A stretch of DNA of 64,000 bases, taken from positions 744,001-808,000 of the forward strand of contig JAGMVK010000020.1 of NCBI GenBank assembly GCA_020747065.1, given 5' to 3'. The translations under genes and the position numbers were made by a program. This document shows, one piece after another, positions 22,793 through 35,600 of this stretch. This DNA is from Cadophora sp. MPI-SDFR-AT-0126. Its lineage: Eukaryota; Ascomycota; Leotiomycetes; Helotiales; Ploettnerulaceae. Position 1 is the stretch's first letter. Each line of letters opens with the position of its first letter. A model generated the notes under the pieces. The model was given only the letters and a program-made list of their open reading frames with translations. It had not been told where the DNA came from and did not search any database.

Positions 22793-23770
22793 GGGTCCAT
22801 GGGATCTTTCATCGAGCGTGGTACATTCTACTGGTCTACATTACCAGCTTCGAATTATACATTGAACGCCTTCATTTATGTGCAGCATGTGAAGCCCTTC
22901 TGGCTAATAAGTGCTCCACACAAACAAGAGTGGTAAGGTAGGCCATTATGAGACTAGAGAAGTATCCATTTATGGGTTTTCATTGATTTTATATGACCTG
23001 ACAATTTTCAAATTCGAATGCACTCACTGTCTGCCGCATCATCTGCCCCATTGGCCATAAAATCCCGATGAATCCTCAAAAATCCACAAATAGTGAAGAC
23101 TTGAGGATTGATTCGGAGCAAGAGGGGTGCTCCACGATGGCAGAGAAAGAGAACGAATAACAGCCAGAGATGTTGTCGTCCAAAGAGACTTGCAGATACC
23201 AGCGTTGTACCTCTGGCAAGCGAGATTCTGTGCCTCGGATCTCTTAGCAGATATCTCTCCCTTGCTCAGTTGGGGTAGCATGTCGGCAATGTACCCTCTC
23301 AAGATTTTGATCCCTCCGTGATGAGGAGAAACTTAAAAACTCGACGAAGGTGGATATCGTAGGTTTCAACATACAGCATGAGATCTAGGCGAAGTGGCAG
23401 TCCCCATCTCATATCCATACCAAAAAAAGCACTTGGCACAATCCACAACATGCTCAGTCCCTATCGACAAGGGCTCCTGGCCGTCGAAGAACGCAATGTT
23501 CTTGGCTGTCGTGAGACTTGCGAACGCGCTAGAAACCTTTTGCGCGTATTTACAGTGGTCTGGGGATAGAATTAAGCGATGCAATGCCTGTAAAGACAAA
23601 CGAGAGCGCCGAAATTAGCGGCTGTACAATTCTCTACCCCCCTGAATGCCCCAACATCCTATTTCAATAAGTAGCCGATTCACTTTTAAGATGCCAGTAG
23701 CTCGTCTTTGAATTGAGTTCTTTAATTCTTGATTTCTCTTCCCTGTGTAAAATACATGCCGCTGGTATTT
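22793..23770. other. Intergenic region, no supported gene
   Basis: Two convergent genes end at the borders. Only short frames of at most 87 residues occur, on both strands, with no domain and no splice logic. I see nothing else here. Confidence 0.55.
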
Positions 23771-24988
23771 CTAACTACAGGCCAACATAGCTTCCGAGTC
23801 CCTCTCCAAAAGCCAGTCAAAAGCAATTTCTTTGTCCCTTACAGCTTTCGAGGCCAAATCAAGGTGGTGATACTTACCCTCAAAGCCATGAGGCACTCCT
23901 GGGTACACATCAACTCTTGTCGGCACCTTAGCATTGCGAAGCTCTCGTTCATAAAGCAACCCATCGTCTCGAAGAGGATCTAGCCCACAGATCTGAAGAT
24001 AGGTCTTTGGAAGGTCCTTGTGGCCAGATGGCCAGAGCATAGGGCTGAAGAGCTCGGAACTTGCATCCCCTTGATAATGTTCTATGTTAGTCAGCATGAT
24101 GTTGTTCTTGCTAGGGTGCAGCGCAGATCGTACCACGGAAGAAATTGACAGCTTTCAGATCTAGACCTGGAGCGTTGGCGTTCTGTTCGTAGCTCGTGAA
24201 TTCGACCTTATAGCGCTCCGGTATCGCTTCCGCGGCGCAAGTGAATGGAATCTGCAGATAAACGGCTGTCAGAGGAGGAGAAATGTTTTCATCGCGAGCT
24301 AAGTGAGATAAAACGGCAGCGATGTTCCCCCCGGCGGAGCCGCCTCCGATCAAAAATCCCTTGGATGATATGGCATCAAGTGTCGAGGCATGTTCAGAGC
24401 ACTAGGATGAAATCGAATTAGACTTAATCAATATCACAACTCACTGCACTTTCATCACCTACCCATTTCAAAGCATCCCATGAATCGTGGATTGCAGTAG
24501 GGAAACGATATTCCGGCGCCTTTCGATAACCGACACTGATAACGACAGCCCCATGGTGCTTTGCCAGGAGCAATGCGGTGGGTTCCTCCATTTCTGGGAG
24601 TCCAATACACCACCCGCCTCCGTGGAATAGCACGGCAAACGGGGAGCCAGCAACTGGTTTTGTCTGCGGCTTGTACAATATGGCACGGATGTGAGAGCCA
24701 TCGCGGACGGGTATGCGTATTTCACTCTTGTCAACTCCCGACGTGTCTGGTGGTGGAGCATGAGCCACCTCCTGAAGCAGACGCTCTTGTGCAGCCGGAA
24801 CGTCCAGGCAATCCCCAAAGCCCGATTCACGCAGTTCGGGGTGAGCTTCAAGAAACTAATTATTGCTGTCAGCGGCGCTTCCATTAGGTTACTGCACATT
24901 TTCTCAAAAGAAGAACACCAACCTTCTCTAACTGTGGATCAATGATGCCATAGTCCGGCCATGTTGACGAGTCGTGAATGACGGGCAT
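23771..24988 (-). CDS. HSL-family alpha/beta-hydrolase (lipase/esterase, fold-3), cytosolic
   Basis: Four exons on the minus strand, 24988-24923, 24855-24445, 24401-24134 and 24069-23771; introns are 67, 43 and 64 nt, and phases agree (347 aa). Family landmarks appear in order: oxyanion motif FHGGGW near residue 90, YRKAPEYRFP, nucleophile elbow GGGSAGGN, catalytic Asp in CGLDPLRDDG, and catalytic His in GVPHGF. The start MPVIHDSSTWPDYG has no signal peptide. Such enzymes hydrolyse short acyl esters, and in clusters of this kind often deacylate a small aglycone; that role is inferred. It is divergent from the SDR gene with an 805-base shared promoter. Confidence 0.88.
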
Positions 24989-25793
24989 GGTTGCAGATTC
25001 TCTCTGTAGTTTGGAGCATAGACTGGTCCTTTCCTGGAGAAAGAACCCTTTCTCTCTCTTACGCATGTAGACATTTTAACAAATTTACGGCTGCGCTGCG
25101 AATCAAGCTTAGGAGCATTCGGTTCGTGCGGGGTTTTTCATCACTGGACATAAAAGCGCCACCCTCAGCTCGTCACCTGGCGCGGAGAAACATCTCCACG
25201 CCCGTAGCTGACACGGAGAAACTACCCAGGCGTCTGGTCGTGGGGAGCTTTCCTTTCGGCTTCGTATAACTCGAATATGCCTTTAACGGAATCCGAGATA
25301 CGATCGATCCCTATCACCCCCAAATCTCCACACTAACACAGTCCCTGCTGGTGCGGAGAAATCCACACCTGGTAACGACTAGGTTCGGCCTTATTCTCTC
25401 TTGCAGCAAACGCGGCGAAAGGCCACACCCTAGCAAATGCGGGACATGTTGGTCAACGAGATATTTCCCAGAACCTCGAGGTGACCGGATGGGAGGCGAC
25501 TTTTCGCAACCACTGACCCGAGGTGCTTTCAAAAGTTTTGCCGCCTGCTGCTCAAAGGGAGTAGCTGTGGTTAAACGTGTATGGTAAGGACAATTACCCC
25601 GTCGGGCATTTCATTAATTCCACGAGCATCAGAACTAGCTTGCCCACAACCTCTTCTGTCTTTACTCACTACTCCTAACTGTGCATCTCAATCACTTCAC
25701 AATCGTCCATTTCTTTTTGTCTCTGATACCTGTTCTTCTACAGCCGTCGGCAGTCACTCCATCATCGGAACAGCTGGCAGCCATCAACACCAA
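24989..25793. promoter_or_regulatory. Shared divergent promoter with repeated CGGAGAAA elements
   Basis: Between the esterase and the SDR gene, the plus strand carries GCGGAGAAAC at about 25182, ACGGAGAAAC at about 25212, GCGGAGAAAT at about 25353 and the related GCGGCGAAAG at about 25412. The first copy is also the left arm of an inverted repeat, GGAGA-N4-TCTCC. The same GCGGAGAAAC word occurs in the promoter at 14671. An upstream in-frame ATG at 25581 of the SDR frame probably lies in the leader. Confidence 0.5.
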
Positions 25794-26661
25794 ATGGTTC
25801 AAGCTCCCAGTGAGGGCGTACGCCAGTCAATGAGAGGCAAAGTTATTGCCGTCACAGGTGGCGCATCCGGCATCGCTTTTTCGTTATGTGAGAAGCTTGC
25901 CGCCCGCGGAGCGATTGTGTGCATTGCAGACATCAATCTGGTCAGCATCCAGAAAGTCGAGAAACATTTCGACAGCCTCGGAGTCGACTTTATGATCACC
26001 CAGGTCGATGTGTCGAATCGTGGTCAGGTTGAAGCCTGGATAGCTTCCATCATGAGCAAGTACGGTCGATTGGATGGAGCCGCAAATTGTGCTGGCGTTG
26101 TGGGCAAGCACCACGGTATCCGCGCCATCACCGAGCTTGACGACGACGAGTGGGACCGTATCATGAATGTCAATCTCAAAGGCCTCATGTACTGTCTTCG
26201 TGCACAGCTGAAAGTTCTCCCAGACGGTGCCTCGATTGTCAACGTTGCGTCGATATTGGGGGTGACGGGTGAGCTTTTTTTTTTTACATATCCGGCCGTT
26301 GCTCAAAAGCAACAGAGCGAGAAAGACCAAACATAAAAGGCTGACTCTTGACTTCCTAGGATATGCGCTACATGGTGCATATGTGGCGAGCAAACATGGT
26401 GTCATCGGACTGACACGTACAGCGGCGAAAGAAGTCGGTCTGCGTGGTATCAGAGTCAACGCAGTGGCTCCAGGAGCAATCCGGACCCCACTCTTGGACT
26501 ACGCAGACACCGTTCAGGGTGACAAGCACGATGAGCCATGTGTGATGCAGAGGCTTGGCAGACCAGAGGAAGTGGCGGGTGTGATCGCTTTCCTGCTGGG
26601 TCCAGAGAGCACCTTTGTCACCGGAATGATATACGGCGTTGACGGAGGTTGGGCCTGCTGA
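25794..26661 (+). CDS. Short-chain dehydrogenase/reductase (classical SDR)
   Basis: Two exons, 25794-26268 and 26360-26661, with a 91-nt intron and matching phase (258 aa). The Rossmann motif TGGASGI lies near residue 18 and is followed by ADIN, where the acidic residue after beta-2 suggests NAD(H) preference. Then come DVSN, NCAGVVG (NAG-like), NVNLKG, catalytic Ser in IVNVASI, and YVASK (Tyr/Lys). The C-terminus has VNAVAPGAIRTP and GRPEEVAGVIAFLLGPESTFVTG-IYGVDGGW, both typical of classical SDRs. It oxidises or reduces an alcohol/ketone of unknown identity. In this context it may oxidise a released sugar or aglycone (inference). An in-frame ATG at 25581 would add 71 low-homology residues and is less likely. 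Confidence 0.9.
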
Positions 26662-27077
26662 TGGATACCCAGAAATTTCATGGTTGTGGAATATATCTTT
26701 AGTCTACCAGCGGCTACGATGTTGTTCTGCTTTTTTTTGTCTAGATCGGGTTGTCTATAGAATACTAGTTTTTTAGGTATGAATTACGAATATATCATAT
26801 AGCTGGGCACCCGCTCCCTCCCACTCGTTCTGCCTTTCTACAGTCTTTCTAATACAAGCTCTGAAATGATTTGACATTTAGCTTACTTTAGTAACTCTTA
26901 GTCACCGTAAGAATACCATCTTTGATCTGAATTCAATTGATTTACAATTTGACAACAAGCTAAAGGGGCCGGGATTGCCTACCCGTTATTAAACTATCCC
27001 CGTCTCCATAAATCCTGCTAAGAAAACCTCTCTGTATAGAGCGGTGGGGAAATTCAAGCAGAGCGCCCTCTGCAAAC
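26662..27077. other. Intergenic region up to the AT-rich block
   Basis: 3' flank of the SDR gene. I see only T-rich sequence and no gene. Confidence 0.6.
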
Positions 27078-27130
27078 CTAGGCTGCACTTTTTTTCTTGG
27101 CAACCCATTGGATACCTAACTCACCCGGCC

Positions 27131-27220
27131 CATGGGTTAGGGTTAGGTTAGGGTCACGTGATCAGGTAGGTTTTTCTAAAGGTTAACCTACCTAATAGGT
27201 ACCTAACCTACCTAACTTTT
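27131..27220. repeat. Left inverted terminal repeat with telomere-like words
   Basis: It contains CATGGGTTAGGGTTAGG, GGGTCACGTGATCAGGTAGG, and ACCTAATAGGTACC followed by CTAACCTACC. The same words in the same order occur on the opposite strand at 50226-50296, with differences and small indels. Similarity may extend outward through TAGGCTGC (about 27080-27090), which is matched near 50340. Confidence 0.65.
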
Positions 27221-27639
27221 AAAGCGGGTCTAGTTAAAGTGGAACTAAGTATTATTTAAATTTATTAGTAAGAGTTATATAAGTTTATAAAATATAAAGA
27301 AAATAATTATAATTGATTTACTAATTTTTTTACTAATTAATTGAATAAAGAAAACGAAAGAAAATACATTAGTTTTATTAAGGCTATTTATAATAGAAAG
27401 TTCTTAGAGTAATTTGAATATTATAATTAATAACTTAAATAATCGTTTTAGACCTTTGAGAAATTGATTTTATAAAATACTCGATCTCTGATTTTTTCTT
27501 TTTATAAGTCTCTATTATATCTTTTTACGTACTTAATTCCTTAGAAATAGGACGTTATTAATTATATATCTTAATTTATTTAAAGAATAATCGTTTCCGT
27601 ACTTAAAGTGTATTTAAGATAACGACGTCGCTAATAAGT

Positions 27640-28260
27640 AATTATTTAGATAGGGATTAATAAGGAGATCGATAGCGTGAAAAATATATTAGTAAGTTTG
27701 CAATTTTATCGTGAGATGATTGTTAAGACATTTAATTACTTGTAGTTAGATCTGGATTAAGATTTGGGACTTGATCTTAGGTTTCGAGTCTTAATTACCT
27801 AGGAGGTAATAATTTAAGAGGATTTAGAAGGCTTAACTATAACTAAATTAAAGTATTAGAATAATTATTTTATTATCGAAACTATTATTATATAGTAAGA
27901 TCTTACTAGAATTTATCTTTGGGATTATATCCCGGAGGAGGTTAACTAAATACTAAGTGAAAAGGTTTAAGTATAATTAAATATATAAAAACCTATTTAC
28001 TTATTATATTATAGTATTTTACTAGTAAAGTACGTTATTTTCCACATTTAGTACATTTATATTTTACGTTAAGAGCATCCCTCTTAAATTAAAGAGATTC
28101 AGTATTAATCCTCTAAAGAAATTGTATAAGCTCTTACTTATTAGGCAATTCATGGTAGTCGTGACCTAGCTTTTAGAAATAAAGATAATATAAAATGAAA
28201 ACTAATTTTGAAAAGCTCTCTCCTATTAATATATTATGTTTCTAATCTACGATAATTATA
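27640..28260 (+). pseudogene. RIP-degraded open frame of the outer element (left part)
   Basis: On the plus strand one frame stays open for roughly 200 codons if TAA and TAG are read as former Gln codons; it is interrupted by a single TGA near the end. Motifs visible as they stand include YREMIVKTFNY, LWDYIPEEVN and GSRDLAFRNKDNIK. I recognise no family, so I only propose that it belonged to the outer element's own gene (for example a transposase). The Gypsy element sits directly downstream. Confidence 0.45.
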
Positions 28261-28505
28261 TTTTCTTTATTAATATTATAAGTTGGATTACTAGAAGAAT
28301 TATTTGAATTAATGAAAAGATTAGTAAAAAAATTAGTAAAAAAAATTAATAAATGAGAAAAAGATAAAGTACTTAATTTATTATTTAACTTATCTTAATA
28401 AGAACTATTATTATATTTACTAATTTAATATATATTTAAATCATCTATTAAGTAAGTAAGTATAAGTAAATAAAGGAATAATTTTTAAATTAAAAAGATT
28501 AGTAG

Positions 28506-28780
28506 TGTGGTGGGGATCGGCCTCGGTACACTTTTGTCACCTGACCTATGTACTTAGTATTATACTTAAGCTGAGATCTCCCCGAGAGATTAGAAATAAT
28601 AATAACAGCTCTTTTCCCTTTAATAGGTTTTACACTTCTTCCTTCACTTGATAATTCGCACTCTTTAGATATATAATATCTTTTAATTCCGTTTATCTAT
28701 TATTTCGTAAATTTCATACCTTATATACTATATATTTACTACTCTCTTATCGTGTGAAAATTAGGGTCTTCCCTTCTACA
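28506..28780 (+). repeat. 5' LTR of the Gypsy element (275 bp)
   Basis: It starts TGTGGTGGGG and ends TTCTACA; the original ends were probably TGTGG...CCACA. It aligns end to end with 47740-48014 without gaps. I count about 26 differences, all transitions. Confidence 0.85.
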
Positions 28781-29639
28781 TGTATTTTAGTGACTTACGT
28801 AGGGAATATATCTAGTATATAGGGTATTTAGGTACGTATAACAGAGTGTCCCCTTATGCTAATTCAGAATTCTTAAGGTTCGAGAATATTAATTATATAA
28901 CTATAGGAACTATTTAGTTAGCCCTCTTATAGGCTTCGATATAATAATAAACGCGATAATAAAAGCTGCGATATTAAGAAATTATACTAGGATAACTGAG
29001 TTACTCCTTAAAGTAGGGGGGGATCTTAAAGTACCGGAAAAATGTAACCTTTTTTTATAAGAGCTTTACTACTATTACCTGTTTTATTTAGTATCTCTTT
29101 TAGGACTTAAGACTTACCTTATACAAGGAAACTACCGGCTTAGACGGAAATTAATCAGCTTCTTATTAGAGCCTAAAAGCTTACGAGTATTAGGAAGGAC
29201 GAAATCGCACAGGGAGTTTTAAGCCTGAAATACTTAAGTGCTAGAGCGTTTATCTTTATATTTACTATTTTTAGTTTAGAGCCTTTAGGGTCTTACATAC
29301 TAGAGCAGAGCTTTCTGTCTTAGTGTTCTGTCGTTACAAATATTGTTTTATAGTTAGTTTGGTCTTTTATTTTAGTGCTTATTTATAAACTATATTCCTT
29401 TTATTATTTATATACTAAATCTTTACCTGTTTTAGAAGCGAGGGTGAGGAGGTTATATAAGGAGAAACCCTATTAATGGATTTTTTATAGTTATTTTCTT
29501 TACTATCTTTTCTATTTATAACACGTATATGTTTCTTTACCTTTTAAAAGTATAGCTAAAACTTCGTTAAACATAAAACCTTTCATACTATTACTTAATA
29601 TAAAATCAATACTATACTAGTTAATAACACTAGAAACGC

Positions 29640-32600
29640 AGGCCCTAAGGAGAAGAAGGCAGTAGACTCTAGTAGCCCTAAGCTAACGACTTCCACGAGT
29701 GATTTAGTAAATACCCTGCAGGCAGGTATAACCTTTGATATAAGCTTGTTAACCTCTAATATTATAAAAGACAAGGGTAAAACTAGCTCTACTCCAAGTA
29801 CTTCTGAACACTTAAGAGGAACTAAGACCCTTACTAAGCTCTCGTAAAATACTAAGTAGTAGATAAATATTCAGTAACCTATACTACTAGCTTAAAGTAT
29901 TAGAGCACTATATTTTAACGGGAGAGAGGCGATTTAATTTCTTAAGAGCTTTATTCGCTTATTTCGGAGCTAAAGGATTATCTTAGAGGAAGAAATAAAG
30001 CAGTAGGTTATTGAGTACACTGAGCCTTCTATAGCGTAGAATTTAGAGAAACTCCTAGGCTACGCCTCTAGTACCTTTTATGAATTCAGCGCTGTAATTT
30101 AAAAGGAATACTAGAGTCTTAACTTGCTCTATCGATTTCATATTATCGATTATCTAGATACCTTAATTCAAGACTTTCGGATTCTTTAAGAGACTAATTC
30201 TAACCTTAACTCGGTAATAATTCACTAATTTTGCAGGGCCTTCAAAGAAGTTACTAATAACTATAAAAATAAGGGGAATCTCATAAATAAGTAAATCGTT
30301 CTTCAATTCCTATTCACACTTCCAGCGCACCTTCAAAAGAAAGCTATAAAGGTTTCGATTCAGTAGGGAGAAGGATAATTTAATACGGATAACTTAGCAC
30401 TATTTTCTAAAGTGTTTAAAGTAGTAAAAACTAGGATTTCTCTTACTAAGAATATTAATACTCTAATCTAAGAGTAAAGTATTAGGAGTAAACCCGCGGT
30501 TTACTCTAATATTAATTATTTCACTAAACTAGTAGTACTAACTATTTAAGCCGGAAATACCGCGAGATTTCAAGCTGATTTTACTACCTATCGTAATAAT
30601 ATACCTGTTACTTAGATTCAGTAAGCTTTTTAGGATAGTTCTAAGCCGGTAAGGGCTAATATTTCTAATTAAGTTACTACTCTAATTAGCGAGGATTTGA
30701 TTTCGATTATTTAAAAAATTAAAAACAGTATTGCTTAAGTATTAGATCATAATCTAAATATAATTACTAAAGGGCTAAGGAACTTCTAAATCTTATAGGG
30801 GATAGCTAAGTGAATCTCAGATACTTAACTAATATTTAAGATTAACTTAATTCAATACACTGAACAAGCTTAAGAGAAAGCACTGATTCAGTACGAAGAG
30901 GGCTAGTACACTAGTAAATCCGGCTGTTATAATTGCAGTAATAGTTACTATAGCAATAATAACAAGGGGTGTAAGTAGTGCTATAATAAATAGCTTTCAG
31001 GAATGAGATCCTAAGCTTTTCACTAATATATGAATCAGTGCTACGATTATAAGAAGTTCATTAGCCTAAGAATAATCCATGAAGCAGATAATAATAACTA
31101 TATCTGTATTAGTCTATAGAAAAAAGGGAAGCTAAGGTACCCCGTCATGTTTCCTAATAGCGATATACCTTAAAGACAGGAGGTGCTAAAGAAAGTACTT
31201 AATACTGTATATAGCTCTGACCTGGCGAGAAGAGCTTAAGCGGAGAAGGATCTTTTCGACTCGTAGGTATAAGCTGCACTAGTATAAGAGCTAACCTACG
31301 ATAATTTAGTAGAGAGTTTAGAGATTGAACTTAACCTCGGACCTATTAATACCTTAAATATTCTTATATAAATATTTCATAATTAAGATACCTTAGCTAA
31401 AGTCCAGGGCCTCTATACATAGACTAAAGGGGACATAGAGACTAAGGAATTCTAAGTACAACTAGTGGAGACTAGAGCTCACTCTACTACTTCTCGAAAG
31501 CAACCGTACGATACAAGGGCTAAACTTCAAGACAGAATTAAAGCACACGCCTCCTATAGAAGAGTAAAGTTCCCTGAAGATATAACTGGAGGTATTTAGT
31601 TTACTAAGGCTCAGGGGAATACTCGCCTTCCGAGTATAATAGATATTAATAACCCTAAGGAAACTCGTAAAACACCTACGGAAATCCTTAAATAAAACAC
31701 AAAAAAGACTAGCTCTACTAAGCCTTCAATTACCCCTAAAGCTTTAGCACCGCTATTATCAATTCATAAGACAGGAAAGGAATCAGCACCTACCTTAGTT
31801 CTTCCTCTAATAGCGCTAAGACTAAGTATTCAGGAGCTAAACTCAAGAAATCCTTATATACACGATACCTTATTTCGGAATAGTTACAAGTATAAGAGTG
31901 TACTAAATAAGTTACTAAACTAGATAAAGATCCCCGGAAATCTTACCCTAGGGGAATTAATAGTACTAATTGACTTACCTAAAATAGTAAAAGCCTCTAC
32001 TAGGGCTATTAATTAAATAATACAGTAATACGAAAAAGAAGCTCTATAGGTAGAGGAAGCAAGAGTTTAATTGCTAGAAGTTTTAATAGAATCAGATAAT
32101 ATTCTTTAGTAAAGACTAATACTTCAGCCCCTACTTATTATTAATAAATATAAAGAAGAAAATACTAAGCTGTAAAGCGATGACTTAGATGACGTTACTA
32201 CGTTCCTAGAAAAATCCCCTTATAATTTATCTACTCTGAATATAGGTATACGTTGCTATATACTGCCTTAGAAATAGTTCCATAAATATAAGGGGGTTAG
32301 ACTAAGGTAGTATAACTTTATACTGAAACTCAGGAGCTATTAGCGAAGTCGGCGGGCTTAAACTGCTTAATTGGTAAAAGCACTAGTCTTGTATTCAGCG
32401 CTCTTCTTACTAATTAGCTCGATTCCTTTACTTAGACTCCCTTTACTTATCCTTTTTATGGGCCTAGGGTAACCTTTCTTATAACGCCGGTAATACTATT
32501 ACATGTATAGTGACGTTAATTCTTTAGTAGGTGTATTTGTTAGTAAGGTGTTTAGTATTAATCCTATTGAAACTAGCTTTAATAAAATATAATTATACTA

Positions 32601-35600
32601 CTCTCTAACCTTAAAGCTAGTGGTAATAATACCTGGAAAAATAATGATTAGCGACGTTTAAACTACTCTAGATACTGGAGCTAAAGTCAGTTATATAACG
32701 CTGGAGGCGGCGGTAAAGCTTAAGCTAGCTATCACTAACAGTTATAATATGACTTTAAAAACAATTACTAGTACTAGGTCTCGGTTTCTTAGATTTACTG
32801 ATAATATCCCCATAGTAATCGGAAATCACGTTATCTATATAAGGTTTTATATTATAGATACTCCTAGAGTTAAAATCATTTTAAGGTTTTTATTCTTTTA
32901 AAAGACTAGGCTAATCTTTTGCTACCCCTCTGACTATAACAGTAGGAAAGTCCTTACTAATTTATAGGATTCTTACTCTTATCTTATTACTACTATTAAA
33001 ATAAATAATGCTATAGAGGAAGCTAAAGACACTGAAGTATTAAAGAAGTAGTAAATAATTAGAATAGTTTACTAAGATAAAGATAGCGATTACGACTCCC
33101 GGGATAAATTTTTAGGAAATAAATAGCTAACTGTGAATAGAGTATAGTAATTGGAGTAATAGAATACTCTGTATTTATAATAACTCCTATACTTAAGGGC
33201 AAGCTTAATAAAGGGGGGGATAATACTTAGATTTCTAATTTCGGCCTTAACTCTCTTAAACTAGCTACTATAATACCTCTAATTTCCAAGACAGAGCTTA
33301 CAGCAATTATTGAATTTATTGAAAGAGAGTTTTATATTCCAGAATCAACTCTTCAAAATTTCGCCCTAGGGACTATTATTAAGGAAGCTTTATTAGACCC
33401 TTCCTTAGTTGTTAACCCTAAATTAATATTCCAGTTCACTATAAGCTATAATAAGCTTGACGTAAAATACCCTTACTACGGGAGGCCTTGGCAATTACGT
33501 ATAGTTCATATTAATACAATGTATAAATTAAAGGCAAAGAAAGTATAACTGGTTAACGAAGCAGACTAAATAGGAAAAGCTCCTAGTGGGAAAGACAACT
33601 AGTATAAGAGGTCCTAAGTAAGAGATACTTAGTAAGATTAATATGGAAGATTTCAGTACCTTTTACTACCTTAATTCTCAAACTTACCTTAAGGTTCAAG
33701 ACTTACCCTAGAAAAGTTGGTAAAGCTTAATATTAGTAGTATACTATAGCTAAAGGAGAGAGCTCTCTTTAATGAAATAATACTGAACTAAGAGGGAGCT
33801 ATAGTATTTAAGTAGCCTGAGTGCGAATAGTTTTATGAAGATATTTCTCCACTAGTAATTATTAAGATAATACCTTATAAAGTGTAGTAAGCTCCTAATT
33901 TTCCGCTACTTAGAGCGTTAGTGCCTAAAGTTACGAAAATAGTATAAGAGTAATTAAATAAAGGAGTACTTGAACTCTCTGAGGGACCCTACTAAAACGC
34001 TTAGTTTCTCGTTAAGAAGAAGGAGCCCGGAAAATACAGGCTTATTAACTCAGCGATTATACTAAACGCGGTGACTCGAAGGGACGTAAACTTGCCTCTA
34101 TTAGTGGATAAGTTCTTTAAGGAATTTATAGACTGCTAAATGACTAGTCTTGTAGACCTCTATTCCAGCTATAACTAGTAAATACTTCACTAATCGAGCC
34201 GAGACATGATAGTATTTTACGTGCCGTATATAGGGCTAGTCAGAAACACTACCTTGCCTTAAGGGTGCACTAACTCAGTTACTTAATTTATACGAATAAT
34301 ATCAAGAATCTTAAAAGATATTATACTAATTATTGCTTTACTATTTCTTAATAATATAGGTGTTAAAGGCCCTTATATAGACTACGATTAAGCTACTACT
34401 CTTCCAGGAATTCGCTAATTTATGATAGAATATATTACTAACTTTAATAAAACTTTAAAAAGACTTGAAAGAGCTAGAGCGACTATTAGAGCTAAATCAC
34501 AGTTCTGCCTCAATAGGCTAGATATTATAGGCTACGCTTGTAATTCGGGAGGTAAAGAACTATTAGTGATACACCTTGTTAAAATACAGAACTAGGAAGA
34601 GCTAAAACACCTCTCTGATATTAAGGGATTTCTTAGGCTTATTGTGTACTTTCGAATTTAGATTAAAGATTTCCGATTTATTACTGAACCCCTCTATAAC
34701 CTTTTAAGAAAAGGGGTCCCTTTTCTATTTAAACTAGACGGACCTATAAGCAAAGCTATAAAAGCACTTTAAAACGCTCTTTATATGTCCCTTATACTTT
34801 GTAGGGTTGACTATAGTGAAGGTACTGGGGAAATCGTAGTGGCTATTAATTCTAGTAGATTTAGGTAGGGAGGTTACCTAGGCTAGAGAGACCTTAATAG
34901 TGGATAGGTACGCCTTGCATAGTACGAGAGTAGATGCTGGAATAAGGCTGAACGTAATTATAATACTATAAAGAAAGAGTATAAAGGAGTGCTTTATATT
35001 CTAAAGAAGCTGAAGATTTAGCTTATAGGAGTGCACTTTATTCTGGAAACAGACGCTAATACCCTAGTGGTATAATTTAATAGTGCTGTTAATAATTACC
35101 CCGGAGCTATACTTACGAGATAGCTCACTTGGATAAGGCTCTTTGATTTCAAAGTTCAGTATATTAAAGGTTCTATATATACCGCTGCGAATGCTCTTTC
35201 TAGGAGGCCTAAATACTCAAATAATACGGATTATGACGATAATGCCTCTAATAATAACGAAGATTGGATTCTTTTAGAGCTTAGAGCCTATAAGATTTGC
35301 CTTATAGAGCTTAACTAAGTAGAAGAGGTAGTTGAAATAGACCCGGAATTAATAAGATAGAACGCTATCCTTTAAGATATGAAAGCACGAGTATAATAGC
35401 TTAGAGAAGGCGAAGAGCTTACGGAAAGCTCTAGTAACACTTTTAATATAAAATTAAATACCGAATATAAGTTCCCGGTTTCTTCTTTTAAGTACTCCGA
35501 CCACTTTATACAAATCGCCTTATACTTAATAATACTTAAAACCCCGAAAGAAATAGATCGAAAGACCTTTCGTGCCTTTAAGAAAGAAGCTCTAAATTTT

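Noticed and set aside
23838..23875. An intron near the end of the HSL-type esterase (GTAAGT...AAAG)
   Set aside because: At about 33 nt it is too short, and the read-through sequence fits the family C-terminus.
27131..27160. A telomere end or chromosome terminus suggested by TTAGGG-like words
   Set aside because: Only two or three imperfect repeats are present, they recur inverted at 50.3 kb, and normal genes continue on both sides.
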